Shown: positions 1 to 9,118 of the stretch, piece after piece
How positions within the stretch are numbered: the first letter of the stretch is position 1
How the letters are laid out: every line of letters begins with the position of its first letter
Assembly: GCA_015055605.1 (NCBI GenBank)
Contig: SVHV01000001.1
Location: forward strand, 315,026 to 379,025
DNA from: Clostridiales bacterium
Lineage (GTDB): Bacteria > Bacillota > Clostridia > Christensenellales > UBA1242
Direction of reading: 5' to 3'
DNA: 64,000 bases
The notes under the pieces: model-generated
Told to the model about the DNA's origin: nothing
Seen by the model: only the letters and a program-made list of their open reading frames with translations
The model's database searches: none
Made by a program: the position numbers and the translations under genes

Positions 1-1086
1 AAGTCTCCTTTGACATTTGCTCTAGGAAAAGACATTACAAACGAGTGTAAAGTTGCTTGTGTTGATAAATTAGTACACACACTTGTAGCAGGTGCTACTG
101 GTGCAGGTAAATCTGTATGTTTAAATACATTATTAATTAGTCTACTATACAAAGCATCTCCTGCAGACTTAAGGTTACTCCTTATTGACCCAAAAACACT
201 CGAATTTAGTTCATTTAATAATCTGCCGCACATGCTTATACCTCATAGCATTACTGAATGTGAAAAAGCAGTTGATGCCCTTGATTGGTTAGTAAAAGAA
301 ATGGACAATAGATATAGACGAATGGATTCATTGGGTGTTAAAAAGATTAGCGAGTACAATGACACTAATGAGGTTAGATCTGGAGCTGTTGAAAAGATGT
401 ACTATATCGTTGTAGTATTTGATGAAGTTGGAGATTTCATGGCAAGGGCTAAGAAAGATATTGAAGAAAAAATTAGACTCCTTGCTGCAAAATCAAGAGC
501 TTGTGGTATACACTTGATTTTAGCAACACAGAGACCAACTGTTGATGTTATTACAGGTACAATTAAAGCTAACCTTCCTAGTAGAATTGCATTTACAGTA
601 AACTCAGCTATTGATAGTAAAACTATTCTTGAAAGTTCTGGTGCAGAATTCCTATTAGGTATGGGTGATATGTTATATTCACCTTATGGCTCAAATGATC
701 TTGAGAGAATTCAGGGCTGTTTTGCAGACAATGACGAAGTAAAAGCTGTTTTAGCTTATGTAAAAGAACATAATGAGGCTGTATTTGATGAATCAATTGA
801 GGATGCTATGTTTAATAAACAAGACGCATTTGATTCTAATAATTCAGCAGATACTGCATTTGATCCTCTACTTAAAGACTGTTTGAAATTCTTTATCAAA
901 ACTAAGAGGACTAGTTCATCTTCATTACAATCAAACTTTGGTATAGGGTATCCTAGAGCTAATAAGATTGTTATGCAAATGGAAAAAGCATCTTTCCTTT
1001 CTCCAGTAGATAGCAAAGGTAGAAGAAATATTTATATTTCACCTGAAGAATTTGCTTCGAAATTTGGGGAGGAGATAGACGAATGA
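1..1086 (+). CDS. FtsK/SpoIIIE DNA translocase, C-terminal part (5' end outside window)
   Basis: This ATP-driven double-stranded DNA pump moves chromosomes through the closing septum or into the forespore. The frame is open to base 1 (K-S-P-L before the first listed Met), and the N-terminal membrane part lies upstream, so the gene is cut by the window edge. The motor domain is clear: Walker A GATGAGKS, the 'LLLIDPKTLEFS' strand, Walker B 'VVVFDEVGDFM', and the 'ATQRPTVDVITGTIKANLPSR' block typical of FtsK/SpoIIIE. After an acidic, Asp/Asn-rich linker, the last ~70 residues ('DPLLKDCLKFFIK...') form the winged-helix gamma domain that reads polar DNA motifs. The TGA stop overlaps the rimO ATG (ATGA), so the two are translationally coupled. 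Whether it is the division or the sporulation paralogue cannot be told from this part. Confidence 0.95.
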   Translation, partial: KSPLTFALGKDITNECKVACVDKLVHTLVAGATGAGKSVCLNTLLISLLYKASPADLRLLLIDPKTLEFSSFNNLPHMLIPHSITECEKAVDALDWLVKEMDNRYRRMDSLGVKKISEYNDTNEVRSGAVEKMYYIVVVFDEVGDFMARAKKDIEEKIRLLAAKSRACGIHLILATQRPTVDVITGTIKANLPSRIAFTVNSAIDSKTILESSGAEFLLGMGDMLYSPYGSNDLERIQGCFADNDEVKAVLAYVKEHNEAVFDESIEDAMFNKQDAFDSNNSADTAFDPLLKDCLKFFIKTKRTSSSSLQSNFGIGYPRANKIVMQMEKASFLSPVDSKGRRNIYISPEEFASKFGEEIDE

Positions 1087-2399
1087 CACTAGAAGAATTT
1101 AAAAATAAAAAAATAGGTTTTATTGCTCTAGGTTGTGATAAAAATAGAGTTGACCTAGAAAAAATGATTTATAAATGTAAGGCTTATGGTCTAAAGATAG
1201 TTAACGACCCAAGCCTTGCAAATATAATTATTGTTAATACATGTTCGTTCTTAGAATCTGCAAGGCTAGAGTCTATAGAGAATATTATTGAGATGAGTTC
1301 ATACAAAGGAAACAATCTAGAAAAACTAGTTGTGACTGGTTGTTTAAATGAATTAGGATATGCCGATCTAGATTCGAGTTTGCCAGAGGTTGATAAGTTT
1401 GTAAGAATAAGTGACAATGGTAATATAGTTAAAATTCTCGCTCAGCTATATGGTTTAGATATTGAGAATGAATTAGCTGAGGGTAGGGTATTAACTACTG
1501 CTAATCACTATGGTTACCTAAAAATTGCAGATGGTTGTAACAATTTTTGTTCGTACTGTCTGATACCGTACATAAGAGGCAGAAATAAATCTGTTGATAT
1601 CGACATCTTATATAATGAGGCAGTCGACTTAAGCAATAAGGGCGTCAAAGAATTAATTTTAGTTGCACAAGATGTTACTAAGTATGGCCTTGATTTATAT
1701 GGTAAAAGGTCTATTGTAGACCTGCTTAGAAAATTGTCAACTATTGATACTATTGATGGAATTAGGCTCTTATATTGTTATCCTGAGGAAATGAGTGATG
1801 AATTGATTGAGGAGATTGCTACTAATCCAAAGATTATTAAATATCTTGATATTCCTCTACAACATGTATCTGATTCGGTCCTAAAAAATATGAATAGAAG
1901 GTCTACAAAGGCATCTATTTTTGAACTATTTAATAAACTTCAAACTAAAATTCCTGATATTGTTCTTAGAACAACATTTATACTAGGATTTCCTGGTGAG
2001 ACAAATGAAAATATTGAGGAAATAAAAGAGTTCTTGCTCAAATTTAAACTTCAGAATGTTGGCTTCTTTACTTATAGTAGAGAAGAGGGTACTAGAGCAT
2101 ATAATTTTGACAACCAAATTGAGGAAAGTATTAAGCAAGAAAGACTACAGTACTTATCTCAAGTACAATACGAAATCCAATTAGAATACAATGATAGTTT
2201 AATAGGTAAAGTTTTAGATGTTGTTGTAGACTATGTTGATGGTAATACATCATGCTGTAGATATTATGGTCAAGCACCACTAATTGACTCAGTAGTATAT
2301 GTAAATGAACCCCTAGAAATAGGAAAAAACTATAAAATAAAAATTACAAATAAATCAGATTATGATTTAGAAGGAGAAAGATATGAATTTACCAAATAA
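1083..2399 (+). CDS. rimO: Ribosomal protein S12 methylthiotransferase RimO
   Basis: RimO is a radical-SAM enzyme that adds a methylthio group to an Asp of ribosomal protein S12. The N-terminal UPF0004 domain carries three cluster cysteines ('ALGCDKNRVD', 'NTCSF', 'VTGCLNE'). The radical-SAM CxxxCxxC is at about residues 152-159 ('GCNNFCSYC', then LIPYIRGR), and a short TRAM-like beta domain ends the protein. 'GCDKNRVDLE' corresponds to the RimO signature GCPKNLVDSE and separates it from MiaB (FGCQMN), which is encoded separately at 7.8 kb. The length of 438 aa is normal. The start overlaps the ftsK stop by four bases and the end overlaps pgsA by 17 bases, so these are one operon. Confidence 0.93.
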   Translation: MTLEEFKNKKIGFIALGCDKNRVDLEKMIYKCKAYGLKIVNDPSLANIIIVNTCSFLESARLESIENIIEMSSYKGNNLEKLVVTGCLNELGYADLDSSLPEVDKFVRISDNGNIVKILAQLYGLDIENELAEGRVLTTANHYGYLKIADGCNNFCSYCLIPYIRGRNKSVDIDILYNEAVDLSNKGVKELILVAQDVTKYGLDLYGKRSIVDLLRKLSTIDTIDGIRLLYCYPEEMSDELIEEIATNPKIIKYLDIPLQHVSDSVLKNMNRRSTKASIFELFNKLQTKIPDIVLRTTFILGFPGETNENIEEIKEFLLKFKLQNVGFFTYSREEGTRAYNFDNQIEESIKQERLQYLSQVQYEIQLEYNDSLIGKVLDVVVDYVDGNTSCCRYYGQAPLIDSVVYVNEPLEIGKNYKIKITNKSDYDLEGERYEFTK

Positions 2400-3096
2400 A
2401 ATTAGTTTAGCTAGAATTATTGCAATGCCAGTATTTATGCTATTCTTCTTACTTAATTTCCCTGGTTCAAAGTTTATTGCACTAGGTGTATTTATTTTAG
2501 CAACAATCAGTGATGCTGTTGATGGACACATTGCTAGAAAATATAATTTAATTACAGACTTAGGAAAATTCTTAGATCCTATTGCAGATAAATTACTCGC
2601 TACAACAGGACTAATTTTCTTAATTGTAGGTGAATCACCTATTATTCCTAATCCATTTGGCGCAATCTTTATGTTTATCATGATTCAAAGAGATTATGTT
2701 GTAACAGGTCTTAGACAAATTGCACAACTCAAAGGTGTAATTATTGCTGCAGATAAATGGGCAAAAATCAAAGCAAACTTCTTATATGCAAGTTTAATCT
2801 ATGGTCTACTTATTGCATCTCTTTGTGACTTTACAGTTATTGCAGAATCTGGATTTATGACAGTATTTAAAATCGTGTTCTATGTAGTAGTAGGCATTAC
2901 AGCAATTCTAATTATTAATTCTGAAGTAATCTACTTAGCTCATAATTTCCATGTATTCAAAGAGAAAAAAGAAGATACAAAGGTAGAGGCTCCTGCTGAA
3001 ACTACAGAAGAAAAAGTAGAAGAGAAAAAAGCCCCTGTTGCTAAAAAATCTGCTCCAAAAAAATCTACAGTAACAGCAAAGAAAGTAGCAAAGTAA
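2383..3096 (+). CDS. pgsA: CDP-diacylglycerol-glycerol-3-phosphate 3-phosphatidyltransferase PgsA
   Basis: PgsA is a membrane enzyme that makes phosphatidylglycerophosphate, the committed step to phosphatidylglycerol and cardiolipin. The complete CDP-alcohol phosphatidyltransferase motif D-x2-DG-x2-AR-x8-G-x3-D-x3-D is present at residues 44-69 (DAVDGHIAR...GKFLDPIAD), with hydrophobic helices around it. The first ~190 residues match the usual family length. They are followed by an unusual ~45-residue low-complexity tail rich in Lys, Glu, Ala and Pro ('EKVEEKKAPVAKKSAPKK'), probably a disordered cytoplasmic extension. The start ATG lies inside the rimO 3' end and is preceded by AGGAGA. The order pgsA-cinA-recA is the classic Bacillota arrangement. 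Confidence 0.93.
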   Translation: MNLPNKISLARIIAMPVFMLFFLLNFPGSKFIALGVFILATISDAVDGHIARKYNLITDLGKFLDPIADKLLATTGLIFLIVGESPIIPNPFGAIFMFIMIQRDYVVTGLRQIAQLKGVIIAADKWAKIKANFLYASLIYGLLIASLCDFTVIAESGFMTVFKIVFYVVVGITAILIINSEVIYLAHNFHVFKEKKEDTKVEAPAETTEEKVEEKKAPVAKKSAPKKSTVTAKKVAK

Positions 3097-3110
3097 TTTA
3101 AAATAGTATT

Positions 3111-4307
3111 ATGAAATTTTCTTGTGTTGCCTTAAATTCCAACTCAATAAATACTCAGAATCAAAGTAAAATAATTGATTATCTGAAGGTTAAATTATAT
3201 GAAATAGGGGAGTCTTTATCCCTTATTTCATATTTTGATAATTCACTAGATAATCTGAAAACCTTTAATATTGAGAAGAGTGACTTTGTCTTTGTGATAG
3301 GAACATCTTCTACAATATACAATAATAATATTAAAGAAAATCTGTGTAGAATATTTTCTGATAAACTTGATAACTTTGATGCTAGTACAAATGCACTTAA
3401 AAAGTATTGTTTAGACAACAATATTCCTTTTGCTATGCAAGAAGAGATGGAGACGCAACTGCCAAAAGAAAGCATACCTTTATGTTCGACAGATTATTAC
3501 AATAATGGTTTTATGTACAAATATAATAATACATATCTAGTGTATTTGCCTGAAAATCTAGCATTTGCGACTGAAATGTATGGAAGATATGTATTACCCC
3601 TTATTAATGATCTAATAGGCTTTAAGAAGGAGTCTGTGGTGTTAAAATGCTTTGGTATACTAGAGAAGGATATTAGGGCTGTATTGACCGATTATTTTGA
3701 TAATCAAGACATTAATATTCAAATTAGGTCAGACGACCTTGATAATGCGATTTATATTCGTTATGATGTAAATATTAAAAAATCAATTATACAGGATATT
3801 GTTTCTGATATTTGTAATAAACTTAAGAAATTTATATATGCTACTGATGATATAAGTATATATGATATGGCATTAGATTTACTTTCTATTAGAGGTAAAA
3901 AAATTATTCTAGCCGAAACATTGACCTTTGGTAATGTTACGAAAAGGCTATCAGTAAGACCAGAAAAAAGGATTACTGATTCATTTATCTTTACTAATAA
4001 AGAAAGTCTTGTGAAGTGTACTAAAATCAATCCTAAGGTAATAGAGACACATGGTATGTACTCGGTAAATACAGTGTATGAGTTGGCTAATTCACTATTA
4101 GAATTATCTAATGCTGATATATCCGTATTTATATTAGGAGATACCAATGAAAGTGATATATGTTATATAGCTATAGGTGATGTAGATGGTATACATGTTT
4201 ACAAAAATAAAATTAATGACAAAAGCGATAATCTTATAGAAAATATATCGAAAACTGCAATTTTTTATTTAATAAAAAAACTTAAGCGAAATGATTTGCA
4301 AATATAA
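3111..4307 (+). CDS. CinA-like protein, highly divergent, probably catalytically dead
   Basis: The 398-aa protein sits exactly where cinA lies in Bacillota (pgsA-cinA-recA) and has the two-domain length of CinA: an N-terminal MoaB/MoCF-like domain and a C-terminal PncC-like NMN deamidase domain. Local likeness survives at 'LPENLAFATEMYGRYVLPLI' (the P-E-M...vLP region) and 'GKKIILAETLTFGNVTKRLS', which aligns with the family's 'TAESCTGG..a.rl'. The catalytic signatures are lost: the MoCF GGxGPTxDD becomes 'GTSSTIYNNN', the deamidase ESCTGG becomes 'ETLTFGN' without the nucleophilic Ser, and the SGxAGP loop becomes 'LGDTNES'. It reads as an intact frame, not a pseudogene. The CinA assignment rests on synteny plus weak similarity. 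The recA promoter lies at its 3' end. Confidence 0.62.
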   Translation: MKFSCVALNSNSINTQNQSKIIDYLKVKLYEIGESLSLISYFDNSLDNLKTFNIEKSDFVFVIGTSSTIYNNNIKENLCRIFSDKLDNFDASTNALKKYCLDNNIPFAMQEEMETQLPKESIPLCSTDYYNNGFMYKYNNTYLVYLPENLAFATEMYGRYVLPLINDLIGFKKESVVLKCFGILEKDIRAVLTDYFDNQDINIQIRSDDLDNAIYIRYDVNIKKSIIQDIVSDICNKLKKFIYATDDISIYDMALDLLSIRGKKIILAETLTFGNVTKRLSVRPEKRITDSFIFTNKESLVKCTKINPKVIETHGMYSVNTVYELANSLLELSNADISVFILGDTNESDICYIAIGDVDGIHVYKNKINDKSDNLIENISKTAIFYLIKKLKRNDLQI

Positions 4308-4324
4308 TAAAAAACAAGTATAAT
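4296..4324 (+). promoter_or_regulatory. recA promoter (TTGCAA-17-TATAAT)
   Basis: The -35 is TTGCAA (4296-4301) and the -10 is a perfect TATAAT (4319-4324), with an optimal 17-base spacer. The -35 lies inside the last codons of the cinA-like gene, so recA can be expressed independently of the upstream operon. Confidence 0.75.
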
Positions 4325-4330
4325 CATATA

Positions 4331-4344
4331 AAACAAATGTTTGA
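4331..4344. promoter_or_regulatory. Putative LexA (SOS) operator of recA
   Basis: AAACAAATGTTTGA lies just downstream of the recA -10, where bound LexA would block transcription. Its core AAACAAATGTT is identical to the site in front of lexA (16568-16582), and both fit the Gram-positive pattern GAAC-N4-GTTC with small deviations. Confidence 0.7.
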
Positions 4345-4361
4345 TAAAGGAACAAAAAACT

Positions 4362-5345
4362 ATGGACGAGAATAAAAGAAAACAACTAGAACAAGCGATT
4401 TCTCAGATTGAGAAACAATTTGGTAAAGGTTCTATAATGAAACTTGGTGATGAAGTTCAGAAGGGTATAGATGTTATCTCTACAGGATGTATGACCCTTG
4501 ACCATGCTCTAGGAATCGGTGGTGTACCTAAGGGAAGAATTGTTGAAATATATGGACCAGAGAGTTCTGGTAAAACAACACTTACATTACATATTTTAGC
4601 AGAGGCTCAGAAGGCTGGTGGTACTGCAGCATTTATTGATGCAGAACATGCGTTAGACCCTGTTTATGCTAGTAAATTAGGTGTTGATATCAATAACTTA
4701 CTTATATCACAGCCAGACACCGGAGAACAGGCTCTTGAGATATGTGAGGCACTTGTTAGAAGTGGTGCAGTTGACTGCGTTATTATAGATAGTGTTGCAG
4801 CGCTTACTCCTAAGGCTGAGATTGATGGTGAGATGGGTGATAGCTTTATGGGTGTTCAAGCTAGACTTATGAGTCAGGCATTAAGAAAACTAACTGCTAT
4901 TATTAATAAGTCAAATGCTTGTGTAATATTTATCAACCAACTTAGAGATAAGATTGGTGTTATGTATGGTAACCCAGAGACTACAACTGGTGGTAAAGCA
5001 CTAAAGTTCTACTCTTCAATTAGAATGGATATCAGAAAAACAGATGTTATCAAAGATGGTTCTGACATTATAGGTAATAGAACCAAAGTTAAGATTGTTA
5101 AAAATAAACTTGCTCCTCCATTCAGAACTGCAGAATTTGATATCATGTATGGAACAGGAATCAATAATGAGGGCTGTGTAATTGATATGGCTATTGAACT
5201 AGAAATTGTTCAAAAGAGTGGCTCATGGTATAGTTATAATGGAGATAAGATCGGTCAAGGTAAAGACAATGTAAGAATCTTCCTTCAATCTAATCCAGAT
5301 ATATATGAAGAAGTTAAGAAACAAATTAACGAAAAACTTAGATAA
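4362..5345 (+). CDS. recA: Recombinase RecA
   Basis: RecA forms the strand-exchange filament on single-stranded DNA and stimulates LexA self-cleavage. The first listed start (TTG, 4341) lies in the putative SOS operator. The ATG at 4362 is chosen because AAAGG precedes it and because M-D-E-N-K-R-K-Q-L matches normal RecA starts, giving 327 aa. The Walker A GPESSGKT is at about residues 65-72, followed by '[13 protein letters not shown]', '[12 protein letters not shown]', loop L1 '[22 protein letters not shown]', '[24 protein letters not shown]' and the C-terminal '[15 protein letters not shown]'. The gene has its own promoter and operator and ends in a strong hairpin terminator shared with the convergent PBP gene. 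Confidence 0.98.
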   Translation: MDENKRKQLEQAISQIEKQFGKGSIMKLGDEVQKGIDVISTGCMTLDHALGIGGVPKGRIVEIYGPESSGKTTLTLHILAEAQKAGGTAAFIDAEHALDPVYASKLGVDINNLLISQPDTGEQALEICEALVRSGAVDCVIIDSVAALTPKAEIDGEMGDSFMGVQARLMSQALRKLTAIINKSNACVIFINQLRDKIGVMYGNPETTTGGKALKFYSSIRMDIRKTDVIKDGSDIIGNRTKVKIVKNKLAPPFRTAEFDIMYGTGINNEGCVIDMAIELEIVQKSGSWYSYNGDKIGQGKDNVRIFLQSNPDIYEEVKKQINEKLR

Positions 5346-5350
5346 TAAAA

Positions 5351-5378
5351 AATCCTATCAGTTAGATAGGATTTTTTT
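5351..5378. terminator. Bidirectional terminator between recA and the PBP gene
   Basis: A perfect 9-bp stem, AATCCTATC / GATAGGATT, closes a 5-nt AGTTA loop and is followed by a T run on the + strand. On the - strand it is preceded by A residues that give a matching U tract. It overlaps the last codon of the convergent PBP gene by two bases. Confidence 0.9.
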
Positions 5379-7686
5379 ATGCAAAAAGCCAACTATAGTT
5401 ATCTACTATTTCTAGTTCATTTAAATATTTGTTGTGAGCGTCATTAGAATAATATACACTCTTACTTTCTGTAATAAAACTTTCGTCTGAAATACTATTA
5501 TAGCAGACCAAATAGTAGGTGTATTTCTTGCCGTCTAATAGATTATTATCTATATATTTTATTTCTTCATTTTTATTTTTAAAAGTATCTAATAGTGTAT
5601 CAACATTGTTATATTTTCTATATAATTTGTACTCACTGTATTTATTTGCTGTAAAACATATTGTGATATTTTTATCACATTTTTTTATCGACAAATTAGG
5701 TGAAAGATTGTACTTGTGTGACGCTTTTTCAGGTATATGACTCTTTGAAAATATTTCTTTAATTTTATACCTTTCAGGGAGTTTTTCATCTGCCAAATAA
5801 ACCTTATGCTCTTCAGTTAATTTAATAGAATCTATATCGCATTCTATAATAGATTCAGGCTTAGAAAAGTTTTTCGGTGGGGTGTTTTTATATAATTTAT
5901 CACATAAGCTTTTTAGCACTTCAGTGGCATAAGTCCCACCATTATTTGAGCCCTCTAAGTGGTGTTCTTTGTCCATAGAATAATTACCAAACCATACTGC
6001 CATTCTGTGTTTAGTAGTGTAAGCTAAGCTATATGCGTCAGTATTAAAATTTGTATTAGGGATACCAACTGTACCTGTTTTTCCTGCTATGTCATATTGT
6101 AAATTTGCTAATTTTTTAGATGTTCCATTTTTTGTTGAATATTTGAGCATATCTGTCATTATATACGCCGTATCTATACTATACACATTTCTTTCTGACA
6201 CTTTATTATTATATATTGTCATATTCTTATTATTTTTAATTAATTTTACAAAATTTGATTTTGAATAAAATCCTTCAAAAACTAATGTAGAATATGCATC
6301 TAAAATTGTTTGAATTGTAAAACCTTTTGTTGTGCCACCTAGTGCTAAAGCATATCCTGAATCTTCTTTTGCAAGATTGAATCCACATTTTTTAGCGTAT
6401 AATTTACACTTATCTAGACCTACCATGTCACATACTTTTACTGCTGGAATATTTAAACTTTTTGATATTGCATCTTTTATCGAAATATAATCATTAGACA
6501 CCCCACTAGCATTATTTGGGGAGTATCCTTTATAGTTAATTTCTCCGTCATATATTTGTGTCATAGGATTTACAATTCCCTCTTCTATAGCAGGAGCATA
6601 CACTAGCAAGGGTTTAATTAAACTACCAGGCTGACGCTCTAAATCCACAAGGTTATAATCACTCTTTCCAGATACTGCCACAACCATATTTGTCTCATTA
6701 TCTATTATCATAGAAAGACTGTCTGCTTTATTTTCGTAACTATTCTTATGATAGTATTTTTCATTATTAATAATTTCATCTAGTGTCTGTTGTGTATCAC
6801 TATTTTTACCTGTAAAAATTTTGTATTTATTTCTATATATCTCGTCAACACTGATACCTAATTTTTTAGATGCTTCATTAATAGCAAATTGATCGTACAA
6901 ATCTATTTCAGTAGTAAGTTCTTTTTCGTGTAGCAGAATGTCCGACTGTGTCGTTACTTTATACTCTTCATCTGTTATATAACCATCTTTATTCATTTCT
7001 TTTAAAACTAAATTTCTCCTCTCAGTACACTTCTCTATATTATTAATCGGAGAATATGTAGTGGGGGAATTTATAACACTAGCAAGGACACAACTTTCAC
7101 TAAGACTTAGCTCACTCGCACTTTTTGAAAAGTATCTAAGACTGGCATTTTCTATTCCATAAGCACCATGACCATAGTATATTGTATTTAAATATGACTC
7201 TAATATCTCGTCCTTTGTGTATTGACTTTCTATCTTTTTTGCTAAATATATTTCTTGAACTTTTCTTTTGATTGTTTTGTCATTATTTAAAAATTTGTTT
7301 TTTACGAGTTGTTGAGTTATAGTACTGCCTCCTGCAATAATTTTTCCAGATAATATATTGTCTAGTGTTGACTTTACTATCCTGATTAGATTAATTCCAT
7401 TATGTTCATAGAATTTTTTATCCTCAATTGACAAAAATGCCTTAATTGTATAATCATTTAACTGTGATATTTTAATAGGTTTATTATTTTCACGAGATAT
7501 TTTTTTCATATTATTTTCATCATCAAATATGTAACAGCAATTATTAGTATTTGTACCTAAAGATATGTCTGTACATTTTACATCTTTTAAGTAGATGTTT
7601 ATCCAAATAGCAATAATAGATAGAACTATCACTAGAGTTATTAGTATAATCATAAAAATTTGTTTTATCGCTAGTTTATTTTTCAA
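5377..7686 (-). CDS. Class A penicillin-binding protein (bifunctional transglycosylase/transpeptidase)
   Basis: This enzyme polymerises and cross-links peptidoglycan outside the membrane. Residues 8-31 form an uncleaved membrane anchor. The GT51 transglycosylase domain follows, with catalytic Glu88 in 'SIEDKKFYEHNGIN' and the 'GGSTITQQLVKN' motif. The transpeptidase domain has S355-x-x-K358 in 'QPGSLIKP', S410-L-N and K536-T-G ('AGKTGT'). The C-terminal ~90 residues ('YKLYRKYNN...KYTYYLVCYNSIS') look like a fibronectin type III domain, as in several Clostridia PBPs. The length of 769 aa is typical of PBP1a/2c. It is divergent from miaB and convergent with recA. No obvious -35/-10 was found upstream. 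Confidence 0.95.
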   Translation of the reverse strand: MKNKLAIKQIFMIILITLVIVLSIIAIWINIYLKDVKCTDISLGTNTNNCCYIFDDENNMKKISRENNKPIKISQLNDYTIKAFLSIEDKKFYEHNGINLIRIVKSTLDNILSGKIIAGGSTITQQLVKNKFLNNDKTIKRKVQEIYLAKKIESQYTKDEILESYLNTIYYGHGAYGIENASLRYFSKSASELSLSESCVLASVINSPTTYSPINNIEKCTERRNLVLKEMNKDGYITDEEYKVTTQSDILLHEKELTTEIDLYDQFAINEASKKLGISVDEIYRNKYKIFTGKNSDTQQTLDEIINNEKYYHKNSYENKADSLSMIIDNETNMVVAVSGKSDYNLVDLERQPGSLIKPLLVYAPAIEEGIVNPMTQIYDGEINYKGYSPNNASGVSNDYISIKDAISKSLNIPAVKVCDMVGLDKCKLYAKKCGFNLAKEDSGYALALGGTTKGFTIQTILDAYSTLVFEGFYSKSNFVKLIKNNKNMTIYNNKVSERNVYSIDTAYIMTDMLKYSTKNGTSKKLANLQYDIAGKTGTVGIPNTNFNTDAYSLAYTTKHRMAVWFGNYSMDKEHHLEGSNNGGTYATEVLKSLCDKLYKNTPPKNFSKPESIIECDIDSIKLTEEHKVYLADEKLPERYKIKEIFSKSHIPEKASHKYNLSPNLSIKKCDKNITICFTANKYSEYKLYRKYNNVDTLLDTFKNKNEEIKYIDNNLLDGKKYTYYLVCYNSISDESFITESKSVYYSNDAHNKYLNELEIVDNYSWLFA

Positions 7687-7729
7687 AATACACCCCTTAT
7701 ATTTGCACTAATCAATCTAAAAAAATAAC

Positions 7730-7758
7730 TTGAAATTTTAACATAAATAATATATACT
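7730..7758 (+). promoter_or_regulatory. Promoter of the miaB-mutS-mutL-miaA operon
   Basis: TTGAAA (7730-7735), a 17-base spacer and TATACT (7753-7758) form a sigma-A-like promoter about 37 bases before the miaB start. The miaB ribosome binding site AGGTG is at 7786-7790. Confidence 0.7.
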
Positions 7759-7795
7759 TATCTTGTACAATTTTATTTAATATATAGGTGAATAT

Positions 7796-9115
7796 ATGTT
7801 TTATTATATAAAGACTTTTGGATGTCAAATGAATGTTCATGAATCTGAGAAATTAGCTGGAATGCTAGTATCTTTAGGATATACAAAAACAGAAGATATG
7901 AAATTTGCAGATGTTATTGTATTTAATACTTGTAGCATTAGGGATGGCGTTGATCAAAAAATCATGGGCAATATCGGAGCTACTAAAAAACTTAAGAAAA
8001 ATAAGCCTAGCTTAGTCATAGCAGTATGTGGTTGTATGACCCAAGCAGATGGTGCTAGTGAAAAAGTATCAGAAAAGTTTCCTTTTGTTGATATTATTTT
8101 TGGCACACACAATATTCATCTATTTAAAGAATATTTACTCAAACACAAAGATTCTAAAAAGAAAATTAGAGATGTATGGGAGAAGGAAAAGGGCATATTT
8201 GAAACAGTTGAGATGCTTAGAGATAATTTGTTTTCAAATGCATGGGTGAATATTAACTATGGGTGTAATAATTTCTGCTCCTATTGTATTGTTCCTTATG
8301 TAAGGGGCAGGGAGAGAAGTAGGTCTCCAGAGGATATAATTGTAGAAGTTAAAGGTCTTATCAATGACGGCTATAAATATATCACTTTATTAGGACAGAA
8401 TGTAAACAGTTATGGAAATGACTTTGAAGATAAGTCAATAAACTTTGCATATTTACTTAAAACCCTTAATGAGCTTGAGGGGGATTTTAGACTTAAGTTT
8501 ATGACTTCCCACCCAAAGGATTTGAGTGAAGACTTAATCAAGGTTATTGCTGAGGGAGATAAAATATCTAAATATATTCATCTTCCTATTCAATCGGGAA
8601 ACAATAAAGTTCTAAGAGAAATGAATAGAAAATATACTCGTGAACATTATTTGTGTTTAATTGATATGATTAGGAAATATATGCCTGATGCATATATATC
8701 AACTGATATCATTGTAGGCTTCCCAGGTGAAACTGAAGATGAATTTTTAGATACCAAAGATATTATAGAAAAAGTTAGATATGATGGTGTATTTGCATTT
8801 ATGTACTCTAGAAGAAAGGGTACAGTTGCTGATAAAATGGAGAATCAGGTTGATGAAGACACAAAGAAGGATAGAATCCATAGACTTCTTCAGGTGTCTA
8901 AGTCAATTACTAAAGATAAAAACAAAGAATTAGTAGGCAAAAAACTCAATGTAATAGCAGTAAAAAATACAGAAGATGGCTTTGAAACAATGTCAGACAG
9001 TGGTAAGACTATATTTGTAGAAAATACAGACTTGAATGTGAATAATTTTTATACTGTTGAGATTACTAGATTTACAAAAAATAAACTTTTTGCCACTCTT
9101 ACAAAAGGAGAATAA
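7796..9115 (+). CDS. miaB: tRNA-2-methylthio-N6-dimethylallyladenosine synthase MiaB
   Basis: MiaB is a radical-SAM methylthiotransferase acting on i6A37 of tRNAs that read UNN codons. The N-terminal UPF0004 domain shows the MiaB signature 'FGCQMNVHESEK' and cysteines in 'NTCSIRD' and 'VCGCMTQ'. The radical-SAM motif C157-N-N-F-C161-S-Y-C164 is followed by 'IVPYVRGRERSR', and a TRAM domain ends the protein. The length of 439 aa is normal. The gene leads an operon with mutS (3-base gap), mutL and miaA. MiaA makes the i6A substrate that MiaB then thiolates, so both enzymes of the pathway are co-transcribed. Confidence 0.96.
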   Translation: MFYYIKTFGCQMNVHESEKLAGMLVSLGYTKTEDMKFADVIVFNTCSIRDGVDQKIMGNIGATKKLKKNKPSLVIAVCGCMTQADGASEKVSEKFPFVDIIFGTHNIHLFKEYLLKHKDSKKKIRDVWEKEKGIFETVEMLRDNLFSNAWVNINYGCNNFCSYCIVPYVRGRERSRSPEDIIVEVKGLINDGYKYITLLGQNVNSYGNDFEDKSINFAYLLKTLNELEGDFRLKFMTSHPKDLSEDLIKVIAEGDKISKYIHLPIQSGNNKVLREMNRKYTREHYLCLIDMIRKYMPDAYISTDIIVGFPGETEDEFLDTKDIIEKVRYDGVFAFMYSRRKGTVADKMENQVDEDTKKDRIHRLLQVSKSITKDKNKELVGKKLNVIAVKNTEDGFETMSDSGKTIFVENTDLNVNNFYTVEITRFTKNKLFATLTKGE

Positions 9116-9118
9116 TTT

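Noticed and set aside
4341-4361. Upstream TTG start for recA
   Set aside because: It lies in the putative SOS box and has no RBS; ATG 4362 has AAAGG and the normal RecA N terminus.
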